A stretch of 64,000 bases of DNA, taken from Treponema sp. (lineage in GTDB: Bacteria; Spirochaetota; Spirochaetia; Treponematales; Treponemataceae). Position 1 is the first letter of the stretch. Each line of letters opens with the position of its first letter. Below, one piece after another: positions 1 through 7,836 of the stretch. The notes beneath the pieces were generated by a model, which made no database searches, had not been told where the DNA came from, and worked only from the letters and a program-made list of their open reading frames with translations. The stretch is from contig JAEDJS010000003.1 in NCBI GenBank assembly GCA_016296205.1, forward strand, positions 1 through 64,000. The letters run 5' to 3'. The position numbers and the translations under genes were made by a program.

Positions 1-361
1 TGATGTGAAAACCTCCGCCGTAAATTTTATCATATTTAAGTGATTGATTTACACAAATCAGATGAAAAATTGCAAGATAAAAACAACGTTTTAAAACTTC
101 AGGGAAAATTACTTTAAGATTTTTTTCCTTATATAGTTTTGAATTTGTAGAAAAAACAATATAACCAGCAATATTTCCAGATTCAGAATCTTTTGCCACG
201 AGAACATTGTGGGGTTCAAAATCCATGTAATAATCAACATACATTAAATTCATGCATTGCTGCAATTTTTGGTTTTTCTTAAAATGTTCCCAGCAGGTTG
301 CACGACAAATATCCTGAATTTGTTCTTTATATTCAACTTTGTAAGGTTCAATAATTAACAT
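1..361 (-). CDS. GNAT-type acetyltransferase, 3' end cut off by window
   Basis: The visible 120 residues begin MLIIEPYKVEYKEQIQDIC and read like the N-terminal half of a GNAT N-acetyltransferase: an opening beta strand and helix, then a strand (about residues 53-71, LVAKD to GYIVFS) that ends before the acetyl-CoA loop. The acyl-CoA-binding motif and C-terminus lie outside the window. The ATG is supported by a GGGAG Shine-Dalgarno sequence 6 nt upstream, and a TATAAT box lies about 25 nt before the start, implying a very short leader. The substrate cannot be guessed. The family call rests on fold-like pattern only and is moderate. Confidence 0.55.
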   Translation of the reverse strand, partial: MLIIEPYKVEYKEQIQDICRATCWEHFKKNQKLQQCMNLMYVDYYMDFEPHNVLVAKDSESGNIAGYIVFSTNSKLYKEKNLKVIFPEVLKRCFYLAIFHLICVNQSLKYDKIYGGGFHI

Positions 362-395
362 ATAGCTCCCTTTTCCATATTATATAACATAATTT

Positions 396-1013
396 TTAAT
401 TTTCTGGTTGATCGTTAATAATCCGGCCTTTTTCTACATTTGGAAGAATGAAATTTACTTTTTGAAACTCCCACAAAGTTAAAGAACCTTGTGCTGTGTT
501 TTTATTTCTTTCAAGAATTTGGCTGAGTTTTACCTGGTGTTCAACCCATGATTTTCCATCTGTTGCGTCACTTAACATGCATGGCTGGAAATTGTCCATT
601 GTTCGGGCAAATTTAGATTCAGGGGTTTGCTGTTCTTCAAATTCTTTCCATAAATCATATATTTTTTTTGATTGATCTTCTGGTAATAAGTTAAAAATTC
701 TTTGTGCGGCTTTTTCTTCTCTTTCTGCCTGAGTTGATTTTGCATTTTCGTCGTAAGCGTAAGTATCTCCGGCATCAATTTCTACAAGGTCGTGGATAAG
801 CAGCATGGAAATAGTTTTTAAAACATCAATTTTCTGGTTGGAATATTCACTGAGCAGCAAAGTCATAATTGCCATGTGCCAGGCATGTTCGGAATCGTTT
901 TCTTTGCGCTGGCCGTTACTCAGGTAAGTTTGCCTTTCAATAAATTTCTCTTTGTCAATTTCTTTTATAAAATCAATCTGCTTTTTTAGTCTTTCCAATT
1001 GTAAATCTGTCAT
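396..1013 (-). CDS. HD-domain phosphohydrolase, YfbR/HDDC2-like
   Basis: This 205-residue protein carries the HD metal-site pattern: H43 in SEHAWH, the H74-D75 pair in LLIHDLVE, E78, and a late Asp in the helix ARTMDNFQPC. This arrangement matches the HD_3 group (YfbR 5'-deoxynucleotidase and HDDC2 relatives), which dephosphorylates nucleoside 5'-monophosphates; the exact substrate is inference. A longer reading from a TTG at 1100 would overlap the preceding permease gene. I prefer the ATG at 1013 because a TAGACA-17 bp-TACAAT promoter ends 6 nt before it and no ribosome site is visible, so the mRNA looks leaderless. It lies downstream of the permease on the same strand but seems to have its own promoter. 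Confidence 0.75.
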   Translation of the reverse strand: MTDLQLERLKKQIDFIKEIDKEKFIERQTYLSNGQRKENDSEHAWHMAIMTLLLSEYSNQKIDVLKTISMLLIHDLVEIDAGDTYAYDENAKSTQAEREEKAAQRIFNLLPEDQSKKIYDLWKEFEEQQTPESKFARTMDNFQPCMLSDATDGKSWVEHQVKLSQILERNKNTAQGSLTLWEFQKVNFILPNVEKGRIINDQPEN

Positions 1014-1019
1014 GGTAAA

Positions 1020-1048
1020 ATTGTAATAATAATAAGAAAAAGTGTCTA
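1020..1048 (-). promoter_or_regulatory. promoter of HD gene, predicted leaderless
   Basis: On the minus strand a -35 box TAGACA (1043-1048) and a -10 box TACAAT (1020-1025) are separated by 17 bp. The -10 ends 6 nt before the ATG at 1013, so the predicted start of transcription falls on the start codon. Confidence 0.6.
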
Positions 1049-1087
1049 TAAATTTTGCCCCATGTCTTGCAGCTTTAAAAAGTGATT

Positions 1088-2293
1088 TCACTGAGTACAA
1101 AGCATGGAAGAAGGCAGAAGAGGAAAAAGAAATTTAAATTCAAGCCAGAGAGAAGCAAGTGTGATAATTAAAGTTGGCAAACCGATTTTAAATCCATATC
1201 CAATAAAATTTTTTGTGCCAAATTGAATTTTCTGCTGTTTTAAAATATTTAGCCACATAAGACCGGCAAGGGCTCCAAGAGGTGTTAAAAACGCTCCAAG
1301 GTTGGAACCGATTATGCTGGCAAAAAGAGCAGAAAACTGGAAATTTGATTGAACACCGGCTGAGGCACTTTCAATTATAGAAGAAAATAAAACACTCATT
1401 GGAATATTGTTAATAATGTTGCAGCTTAATGCAGATAAAATTCCGTATTTAAAAACCGGACTGTTTGTTCCAATTACAGAAGCAAAAAAATCAGGAATGC
1501 CAATTATTTTTAAAATCAAAATTAAAATAAACATCCCCAGCAAAAATGGAATTAATGTCCAGGGTGCTCTTTGTAAACAGCGTAAAAGTTCAATTGGTTT
1601 GTGTCTTGCAAAAATTGAATAAATCAAATTGCAAATAAATAAACTGGCTGCAGAACAGGCTGCTACAATCCACATTTGGATTTTAATATAGGAACTTAAA
1701 GCCAGTAAAATTGTAGCGGCGGCAAGATGAATGATTCCAATAAACAAAAGAACTGGGCTGCTGATAAAACTGCTTTTTTTTGTGGTATGCTGAATGGGTT
1801 TAGAAAATTGATTTTTAAAGCACAGATACAGGAGAGCAAAACTGGTAAGACCACCGATGATTGTTGGGATAATCATAATTAAAATGTAGCCTACAAAGTT
1901 GATAGAGCCAAAAGTTGCAAGGTAAATATTTGTTGGATTCCCGATGATTAATGCCATGCTCCAGGTGTTGGCGGCAATAAAAACGGTAACAAGGTATGGG
2001 ACTGGATTCAACTTTCCACTGGAACAAAAATAGCAGATAAAAGGAGTAAAAGTTAGGACGATGATATCATTGCTTGTAAAAACAGTTAAAATGCTTACTG
2101 TAAAATAGAGAATGACAAATAATTTTTTTTGACTTGCACCACTTTTTTTTAAAGTTGCATTTGCCAGAAATCTAAAAAATCCTATTTCGTCTAAGAAAAC
2201 ACTAAGGATTGTCATTGAGAAAAAAAGGATTAGAATTTTTATTGGATTGATTTGAGTATTTGCAGTTAAATTCTGAATTATGTATTGCAACAT
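1088..2293 (-). CDS. SLC13/ArsB-NhaD-type anion permease
   Basis: A 401-residue, very hydrophobic protein with about ten membrane spans. It shows signatures of the ArsB/NhaD part of the ion-transporter superfamily: TSNDIIVLTFTP near residue 72, GNPTN near residue 118, and an inverted-repeat counterpart CNIINNIPMSVLF near residue 300. Relatives such as YbiR and CitM-type proteins move inorganic or dicarboxylate anions coupled to H+ or Na+; the substrate here is unknown. The start ATG lies 2 bp after the end of tyrA, so it is probably the third gene of an aroF-tyrA-permease operon. Its 3' end overlaps the alternative TTG start of the HD gene but not the preferred one. Confidence 0.75.
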   Translation of the reverse strand: MLQYIIQNLTANTQINPIKILILFFSMTILSVFLDEIGFFRFLANATLKKSGASQKKLFVILYFTVSILTVFTSNDIIVLTFTPFICYFCSSGKLNPVPYLVTVFIAANTWSMALIIGNPTNIYLATFGSINFVGYILIMIIPTIIGGLTSFALLYLCFKNQFSKPIQHTTKKSSFISSPVLLFIGIIHLAAATILLALSSYIKIQMWIVAACSAASLFICNLIYSIFARHKPIELLRCLQRAPWTLIPFLLGMFILILILKIIGIPDFFASVIGTNSPVFKYGILSALSCNIINNIPMSVLFSSIIESASAGVQSNFQFSALFASIIGSNLGAFLTPLGALAGLMWLNILKQQKIQFGTKNFIGYGFKIGLPTLIITLASLWLEFKFLFPLLPSSMLCTQ

Positions 2294-2294
2294 T

Positions 2295-3185
2295 TTATTT
2301 CTTTGTACAAATTGAACCCATTTTTATTCGTTTTGTTCGAACATCATCCAGCATGTTTTTAAGTTCTTCGCTATTTTCTGACTGTATGAAATTCTTCATT
2401 AAGTCCAGTTGTTTCTGAAAATTTTCTATGTGATTGCAGAGAAGGTCCTTATTGGATATAAAAAGTTCTGTCCAAAGAGGGGCATTAATCATTGCAATTC
2501 GTGTAAGATCTTCAAAACTTCCTCCACCAAAAGCAGTGATTTCTTCATCGTCGGCACTGGCAACTAATGCGCTGGCAATAACGTGGCATAATTGACTCGT
2601 AAATCCGATTTTATAATCATGGTTCTGGCATGAAGTTTCTGTTATGCGGCTGAATCCCATGGCAGAAATCAAAGTGCGCATTGTTTCGAGATTTTCCGGT
2701 TTGTTGAAGTCCTGTGGGATAAGGATATAATTGTGGTTAACAAAAAATTTTGCATTGCTTGCTGCATAACCTTCTTTTTCTCCGCCAGCCATTGGATGCC
2801 CGATAACAAAATCTGTGTCCGAACGCAAAAGTTGTGGAAGTGATTTTTCGAAGATTCCTTTAACACCACTGATATCTGTAATTATGGCACCGCTTTTAAA
2901 TTTATCTTTGTGGTCTTTAAGAAAATCCAAAGTAGCGTGAGGATAAAGGCAGATAAAAACCACATCGCAGTCAGGAAGCATCTGGTCTACATCAGTTGAT
3001 GGAAACCCTTTGTCGATCACACCTTCGGAAAGTGCCATAGTAATGCTGGAGGTACTTCTATTGCATCCGAGAATTTTTCCAGTTGAATCAGATTGACTCA
3101 AAATGTTCTGGCGAATAGATTTTGCAAAAGAGCCTCCCATTATTCCGAGGCCTACAATTCCGTAAGTGAGATCTTTTAACATCAT
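2295..3185 (-). CDS. tyrA: prephenate dehydrogenase
   Basis: TyrA oxidatively decarboxylates prephenate to 4-hydroxyphenylpyruvate in tyrosine synthesis. The 296-residue protein opens with a Rossmann NAD(P) site (GIVGLGIMGGSFA, about residues 9-21), followed by the family block ITDISGVKG and the substrate-site block GHPMAGGEKEGY near residue 130. There is no chorismate mutase domain and no ACT domain, so it is the monofunctional form. Two in-frame ATGs occur; the first overlaps the aroF stop codon as ATGA and has a GAAGG site 9 nt upstream. The gene is translationally coupled to aroF, which supplies the first step of the same pathway. Confidence 0.9.
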   Translation of the reverse strand: MMLKDLTYGIVGLGIMGGSFAKSIRQNILSQSDSTGKILGCNRSTSSITMALSEGVIDKGFPSTDVDQMLPDCDVVFICLYPHATLDFLKDHKDKFKSGAIITDISGVKGIFEKSLPQLLRSDTDFVIGHPMAGGEKEGYAASNAKFFVNHNYILIPQDFNKPENLETMRTLISAMGFSRITETSCQNHDYKIGFTSQLCHVIASALVASADDEEITAFGGGSFEDLTRIAMINAPLWTELFISNKDLLCNHIENFQKQLDLMKNFIQSENSEELKNMLDDVRTKRIKMGSICTKK

Positions 3186-4216
3186 AATGTTTTGCCTTCT
3201 ATTGCTGCGTATTTCCGGAGCTTTGACATAAGTTCTTCAAATTGAGCTGGAGTTAACTGCTGACTTGCATCGCTTAATGCTTTTTCCGGGTGGCAGTGAA
3301 CTTCAATTTCCAAAGCATCTGCACCAGCGGCTACAGCACTCTGTGAAAGAACTGGAACCATCCATCTAAGACCACAGGCATGGCTTGGATCGATTACTAT
3401 TGGCAGGTGACTTACTTTGTGAATGTATGGAACAGCACTAAGATCAAGGCAGTTGCGTGTGTAATTGTCGTAATATCTGATTCCACGTTCGCAGAGAATA
3501 ACATTTTCGTTTCCGTTTGCCATTATGTATTCTGCGCTCATCAAAAGTTCTTCAATTGTTCCAGACAAACCGCGTTTAAGAAGAATTGGTTTTTTTGATT
3601 TTCCAAGTTCTTTGAGAAGGTCAAAATTCTGGAAGTTTCTAGCACCAACCTGAATCATATCAACGTTAGAAAAAAATGGAAGCTCGTTGATTGACATAAG
3701 TTCTGTACAGATTGGAAGACCAGTTTCTTTTTTTGCTTTCTCAAGAAGTTCAATTCCGACTTTTCCCATTCCCTGGAAACTATATGGAGAAGTTCTAGGT
3801 TTATAGGCACCACCACGAAGAAGTTTTGCTCCTGCTTTTTTAACTGCGATTGCGGCTTCCATAATCTGTTCTTCATTTTCTACTGAACAAGGACCTGCAA
3901 TAATTGGAACACTTTTTCCGTCACCAATAGCAACTGGATTTACGCCAGATTGACCGCCACCAACAATAACAACAGAATTTTCCGGATGGAATGCGCGACT
4001 TGCCATTTTGTAAGGTGCACTAACACGTTCTGCAGAATCAACAATTTCGTTTGCTAAAAAATCTTCTCTTGTAAGTTTGGAAGTATCACCAAGCAAACCA
4101 ACAATTGTCTGGTCAACACCAACAACAACATGAACACCAAGTCCCCGCTGCTTGATGCTGTCGATAAAATTATCAACATCTTGTTTTGCAGCATCTTTTT
4201 TAAGAATAACAATCAT
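3182..4216 (-). CDS. aroF: 3-deoxy-7-phosphoheptulonate synthase (DAHP synthase), type I-beta
   Basis: Condenses phosphoenolpyruvate and erythrose 4-phosphate, the committed step of the shikimate pathway. Residues 1-70 form the small ferredoxin-like N-terminal domain (MIVILKKDA, then GVHVVVGVDQTIVGLLGD) seen in Thermotoga-type enzymes, where it mediates tyrosine/phenylalanine feedback. The TIM barrel follows, with the PEP-site motifs AGPCSVE (about 104) and KPRTSPYSFQG (about 139), and the metal-site blocks KRGLSGT and IDPSHACG. At 344 residues it has the usual length. An AGGAG site precedes the ATG by 7 nt. The ATGA overlap with tyrA indicates a cotranscribed aromatic operon. Confidence 0.93.
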   Translation of the reverse strand: MIVILKKDAAKQDVDNFIDSIKQRGLGVHVVVGVDQTIVGLLGDTSKLTREDFLANEIVDSAERVSAPYKMASRAFHPENSVVIVGGGQSGVNPVAIGDGKSVPIIAGPCSVENEEQIMEAAIAVKKAGAKLLRGGAYKPRTSPYSFQGMGKVGIELLEKAKKETGLPICTELMSINELPFFSNVDMIQVGARNFQNFDLLKELGKSKKPILLKRGLSGTIEELLMSAEYIMANGNENVILCERGIRYYDNYTRNCLDLSAVPYIHKVSHLPIVIDPSHACGLRWMVPVLSQSAVAAGADALEIEVHCHPEKALSDASQQLTPAQFEELMSKLRKYAAIEGKTL

Positions 4217-4306
4217 ATTTATATCTCCTGATTAATTTTTGATTAAGTGGGAAAAGTATAGCAGAAAAATCAATTTACTAATAGTAGTTTAATAATTGGT
4301 TTAAAG

Positions 4307-4335
4307 TTGCTTTATGAGAAAAAGGGGATTATAAT
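4307..4335 (+). promoter_or_regulatory. promoter of DUF937 gene
   Basis: TTGCTT (4307-4312), 17 bp spacer, TATAAT (4330-4335). The predicted leader is about 16 nt and contains AGAGGT before the ATG at 4358, so this gene is not leaderless. Confidence 0.6.
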
Positions 4336-4357
4336 ATTGGAACAGAGGTAAAAAACT

Positions 4358-5014
4358 ATGGATATTGGTTCTATCGTAACAACTATGCTCAGTGCTAATA
4401 CTGTAAAAAATATTAGCAAGACAACAGGATCAGACAATGATGTAGTAAAGAGTGTTCTTTCTGCTGCATTGCCTTCACTTTTAACAGGTGCTTCTAATAA
4501 TGCAAAAGATTCTTCAACAAAAGATGATTTTCTTAAAGCGTTGATTTCCCATTCTGCAGGAAGTTCAAGTGTAGCTTCTATTCTTAAAAAATTCGATCTT
4601 TCTGATGGGGTAAAAGTTCTTGGACATCTTCTTGGAACAGATGTAAAGGAAACAACAAAAGAAGTTGCAAAAGAAGCAGGAACAACTCAGAAAGAAGCAA
4701 AAAACATTATGGGTGCAGGTTCTGAAATTCTTATGAGTCTTCTTGGTGCAGAAACAAATGCGAAAGAATCAGATACAAAAGGTGTTGCATCTGCAATGAA
4801 AGGTCTTACTGGTTCAACTGCAACAAAACTTCTTAAAGGTCTTCTTACAGGTGATTCTGGTGAAGCTAAAACAACTGCAAAGAAAACTACTTCAAAATCT
4901 ACAACTTCTAAAGCAAAAAGTACAAAAAAGACTACAACTGCAAAGAAAACAGAAGAAGAATCTGGAAATATGTTAAGCAGTTTAATAGGTCTTGCGGGAA
5001 AGTTGTTAAAATAA
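4358..5014 (+). CDS. DUF937-family protein with Lys/Thr-rich tail
   Basis: A 218-residue soluble protein without signal peptide. Residues 1-165 look like the DUF937 helical family: Ala/Gly/Leu-rich, with repeated pattern LPSLLTGASNNAKDS and AGSEILMSLLGA. The family has no settled function. Residues about 168-200 are a low-complexity basic tail of Lys, Thr, Ser and Ala (TAKKTTSKSTTSKAK and similar), resembling histone-H1-like or DNA-associated tails, and the protein ends with a short hydrophobic helix (MLSSLIGLAGKLLK). A standard promoter and an AGAGGT site precede it. DNA or polyanion binding by the tail is inference. Confidence 0.65.
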   Translation: MDIGSIVTTMLSANTVKNISKTTGSDNDVVKSVLSAALPSLLTGASNNAKDSSTKDDFLKALISHSAGSSSVASILKKFDLSDGVKVLGHLLGTDVKETTKEVAKEAGTTQKEAKNIMGAGSEILMSLLGAETNAKESDTKGVASAMKGLTGSTATKLLKGLLTGDSGEAKTTAKKTTSKSTTSKAKSTKKTTTAKKTEEESGNMLSSLIGLAGKLLK

Positions 5015-5067
5015 TATAATCTGTATAATTTTAATACTATAATATTTTTTTCTAGGAGAAAATTATC

Positions 5068-5739
5068 ATGGCAAACGAAAAAAAAGTACCTGCTAAACAG
5101 GGAAATGTTACTGGCTTGAGAGTAGCTGCATTCCTTTTCTGGGCTGTTGCAATAATGTTCGAAGTATTTGCAATTTTGTCTATTAATGGAAACATGTGTC
5201 TCCCATTCTTTGGTGAAGAAAACGCTCTCTTGTATTCTATGATCACTTGGCTTGTTGCTGATTTGATCTTTGTTATCGTTGGTTCACGTATTTGGGTAGC
5301 TGCTAACCACAGATGTGGAAAAGTACAGTCATGGATCGTAAATAACCTTGGTGTTATTGTAGCAGTTATTGCTTTCGCTCCATTTATTATCATCCTTCTT
5401 ACAGACAAGAAGAACAAACTTGACCCAAAAACAAAGAAAATTGGTGCTATCGTAGCAGTAGTAGCATTGGCTATCGCTGGTGTATCAAGTTATGACCCTC
5501 ACCGACTTACAAAAGCAGACATTCAGATGGCTCAGGCATTCTACACAGAAGCTGGTACAAAAAACCACCTTTCTAGAGATTGTCAGACTCTTAGAAATAG
5601 CGACCCGGCCAAAATCAACGATGAACATATCATTAAAGATTCTCCAAAAGAAGGTGGAATTTGTAAGTTCTGTGAAAAACACTGGGGAGAAGAAGCAAAA
5701 AAAGCAAGTGTTCCAGCAGCTCCAGCAGCAAACGAATAA
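5068..5739 (+). CDS. four-TM protein with C-terminal Cys/His cluster
   Basis: Not recognised as a named family. The 223-residue protein has four likely membrane spans (about 15-37, 45-70, 86-110 and 117-136) and a soluble C-terminal part. That part holds FYTEAGTKNHLSRDCQTL (H167, C172) and later GGICKFCEKHW (C199, C202, H205). The pattern of Tyr, Gly-x-Lys-x-His, Cys, then CxxC resembles the short metal-binding tails found on some bacterial nucleases and lipoproteins, so zinc binding is plausible. The end is Ala/Pro-rich. An AGGAG site lies 10 nt before the ATG, and a strong terminator follows. Codons end in C more often than in neighbours, hinting at high expression. Confidence 0.6.
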   Translation: MANEKKVPAKQGNVTGLRVAAFLFWAVAIMFEVFAILSINGNMCLPFFGEENALLYSMITWLVADLIFVIVGSRIWVAANHRCGKVQSWIVNNLGVIVAVIAFAPFIIILLTDKKNKLDPKTKKIGAIVAVVALAIAGVSSYDPHRLTKADIQMAQAFYTEAGTKNHLSRDCQTLRNSDPAKINDEHIIKDSPKEGGICKFCEKHWGEEAKKASVPAAPAANE

Positions 5740-5772
5740 TTTAAGTTGAATTAACATCAATTTTAATAAAAG

Positions 5773-5806
5773 AACCGATGGTATTTATATTCCATCGGTT
5801 TTTTTG
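5773..5806 (+). terminator. rho-independent terminator
   Basis: A 9-bp perfect stem (AACCGATGG / CCATCGGTT) with a 10-nt loop, followed by six T. It closes the DUF937/membrane protein unit. Confidence 0.85.
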
Positions 5807-5859
5807 TTTATGAACTGTATTTGCCGTGGCAAACAATTGGTTGGCTTGGTGTCACCTTC

Positions 5860-6042
5860 TCGTGGGAGATGCTGAAACAAGTTCAGCATGACAGGGGTTT
5901 GGAGAGCAATTGGTGGGCGGGGGTGTAACGGTGTTATCGCGGCAGATGATTGTCATCCCGAACAATTAACTGTCATCCCGAACTAGATTCGGGATCTCAT
6001 GCACCAATCTGTGGGAGATGCTGAAACCAGTTCAGCATGACA
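5860..6042. repeat. palindromic intergenic repeats, cluster A
   Basis: This gene-free stretch (5740-6046) carries three full units and one half unit of a palindromic family. Full units lie at 5866-5892 (stem ATGCTGAA / TTCAGCAT), 5972-5998 (stem ATCCCGAA / TTCGGGAT) and 6015-6041 (ATGCTGAA again); a half unit is at 5952-5963. All share a constant GTC before one arm and CTC after the other. Both orientations occur. The rest is G/T-rich sequence without an obvious gene. Confidence 0.8.
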
Positions 6043-6046
6043 GGGG

Positions 6047-6562
6047 TTAATTATTTTCGGCGATTTCGTTGAATAGGGCCTGGTAAAGTGTTGCTTTGTC
6101 TCGGTTAGTGTCTCTGATTGTTTTTGCCATTCGGTTGGCAAGAACTAAAAGAACTTTGTAGCCTAAAACCGGTTCTTTTTTGCATAATTCTTCAAATTCT
6201 GTTCCGCTCAAACTAATTAACGTGCAGTCTGTAGTTGCTGTAACAGTTGCAGAACGGGTGTCGTCGCTGATAAGTGCAGTTTCGCCAAAGAAAATGTTTT
6301 GGTCTGCAGAAAGTGTTGCCAGTGCAATCTGATCTCCGGAAGGTGTGGCTCTGGAAATAAAAACTGTGCCTTTATACAAGATGTAAAAAGAATCACCTGT
6401 ATCGCCTTCCTTAATAATCACATCTTTTTTCTTGAAATTTTTAATTTTCATGGAAGCGTAAACAAGTTTAAGGATTCGTCTGTCTTCCTGATTGTCTGGA
6501 TTAAAATCATTAAAAAGTTGAATTTTTACTAGCTTTGGCAGAACCTTTTCAAAATCTTCCAT
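6047..6562 (-). CDS. stand-alone cyclic-nucleotide-binding protein
   Basis: A 171-residue protein made almost entirely of one cNMP-binding (CAP_ED) beta-roll. The phosphate-binding cassette is complete: FGETAL at 92-97 and R103-S-A-T at 103-106, the Arg that contacts the cyclic phosphate in CRP and CNG channels. There is no helix-turn-helix after the C-helix, so it is not a CRP-type transcription factor. Its ATG follows the channel gene stop by 3 bp with an AGGAGGT site inside the channel gene's end, so the two are cotranscribed and probably cotranslated. I infer it is a detached sensor for the channel; binding of cAMP or cGMP is not shown. Confidence 0.8.
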   Translation of the reverse strand: MEDFEKVLPKLVKIQLFNDFNPDNQEDRRILKLVYASMKIKNFKKKDVIIKEGDTGDSFYILYKGTVFISRATPSGDQIALATLSADQNIFFGETALISDDTRSATVTATTDCTLISLSGTEFEELCKKEPVLGYKVLLVLANRMAKTIRDTNRDKATLYQALFNEIAENN

Positions 6563-6565
6563 AAA

Positions 6566-7759
6566 TTAGACCTCCTTTTTACCGCGTATGATTATTGATT
6601 TAGAATTCTTTGAAATTACAAAATCATCTTGCGGGGCTAAAACAGGTTCGTTGCTTTTAAGAACTTTAACCTTTTTAAGATTATCAATAACATTGTTGAT
6701 GTCTGGGTTTTTTTGTGCTTCTCGTAAAGCTTCTGTTCTGCGCTGATGGAAATTTCCAGTGTTAAGAAGGATTCCAACAAGTACACCGTCGAAGTTTGGT
6801 TTGGAATTCAGGAATTGTTTTAATTCGCCGTAAGTTTTTCCAATATAATCAGCAGGAATATCTTCAACTATAATTCCACTGTCGGCATCATCACTAATAA
6901 GAGCTCGGACAACGTTGCTGTAACCCATTCCACTTGATGCAGTAGCCAGCAAAGAATGTTCGTATTCCTGAGTGAGAATGATTTCATCACAGTGCACCAT
7001 TGTAAGATGTTTCTGGAATTTTGCATCCATTAATTCGGCGGCAATATAAATGCCTGGGTTAAGATTTTCCATTGTAATAACAGCAAGAACAGTTCGGGAA
7101 TCAATTTCCAGATTGCTAAAATTTTTTGAGCGGTCGCAAATTACAAGTGCTCGTTCAGCTGTCTGGATGTGGGCCCTTTTTAAAACGGCTTCGTCACTGT
7201 AATCACCGCTAACATATTTAAGTTCCTTAAAACGAGTCTGGTCCCGTAATTGTTCAATTTGTTCACTTGGAGCTTCGTTGATTAAAACCATCATGTCCGG
7301 TGTAAGATCCGGGTTTGAATTCATAACTGTATCCAGAATTTTTTCGAATCCTGGTCGCCATCCACATAAAATAAAATGTCCTTTCATCTTCTTTAACTTG
7401 TTAAGTCCTTTGTTTTTTTTCATCTGCATATTCATAAAAACAGATGCAATTTTACCAGTGATTACGCTAAGGATTATCATCCCCAGAGCCAACAAAATAA
7501 GAGCACTGATTCGCCCTTGAACCGATTCCACGCAGTAGTCAAAGTATCCGGCCACAACTGCAACTAATGTGAACCATACACTGTCGAACAATGTAGTGAT
7601 TCCACTTTCTGTTTTTGTCTCTGAATCAAATACCAGAAGTGTACAGATTGCAAGAACAATGAAAATTGCTATGTATCCGTAAGTTAATGGGTTTTTGAGG
7701 GCATATTGAACATTTTTCCAGAACCGCCGCCAAAATCCCCAGGATTTCTTTTTACTCAT
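6566..7759 (-). CDS. two-TM ion channel with RCK/TrkA-N domain, non-canonical filter
   Basis: A 397-residue membrane protein. TM1 is about 26-44, the pore helix and filter about 57-75, TM2 about 85-108, then an RCK Rossmann domain starting GHFILCGWRPG (127-137). This is the build of prokaryotic K+ channels such as MthK, and of the CASTOR/POLLUX relatives. Where K+ channels have TVGYGD, this one reads VAGYFD (69-74): the second glycine is Phe, so K+ selectivity is doubtful. The upstream -10 box ends 7 nt before the ATG and there is no ribosome site. It shares an operon with the cNMP-binding gene. Confidence 0.8.
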   Translation of the reverse strand: MSKKKSWGFWRRFWKNVQYALKNPLTYGYIAIFIVLAICTLLVFDSETKTESGITTLFDSVWFTLVAVVAGYFDYCVESVQGRISALILLALGMIILSVITGKIASVFMNMQMKKNKGLNKLKKMKGHFILCGWRPGFEKILDTVMNSNPDLTPDMMVLINEAPSEQIEQLRDQTRFKELKYVSGDYSDEAVLKRAHIQTAERALVICDRSKNFSNLEIDSRTVLAVITMENLNPGIYIAAELMDAKFQKHLTMVHCDEIILTQEYEHSLLATASSGMGYSNVVRALISDDADSGIIVEDIPADYIGKTYGELKQFLNSKPNFDGVLVGILLNTGNFHQRRTEALREAQKNPDINNVIDNLKKVKVLKSNEPVLAPQDDFVISKNSKSIIIRGKKEV

Positions 7760-7766
7760 ATTTGAA

Positions 7767-7795
7767 ATAATAACAGAAATTAGTTTTTGGTTAAA
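7767..7795 (-). promoter_or_regulatory. extended -10 promoter of channel operon, predicted leaderless
   Basis: Minus-strand TG-T-TATTAT (hexamer 7767-7772, TG at 7774-7775) with a weak TTTAAC at 7790-7795, 17 bp upstream. The -10 ends 7 nt before the ATG at 7759. Confidence 0.55.
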
Positions 7796-7836
7796 GTATT
7801 TTCATTGATTAAAAAAAGTGGTAATATAAACATGTT

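Noticed and set aside
1014..1100. N-terminal extension of the HD protein from TTG 1100
   Set aside because: It would overlap the permease gene, has a non-conserved low-complexity sequence (SYYYYN), and contains the predicted promoter.
5860..6042. Cluster A palindromes as rho-independent terminators
   Set aside because: The units lack a T tract directly after the stem, occur in both orientations, and a separate strong terminator lies at 5773-5806.
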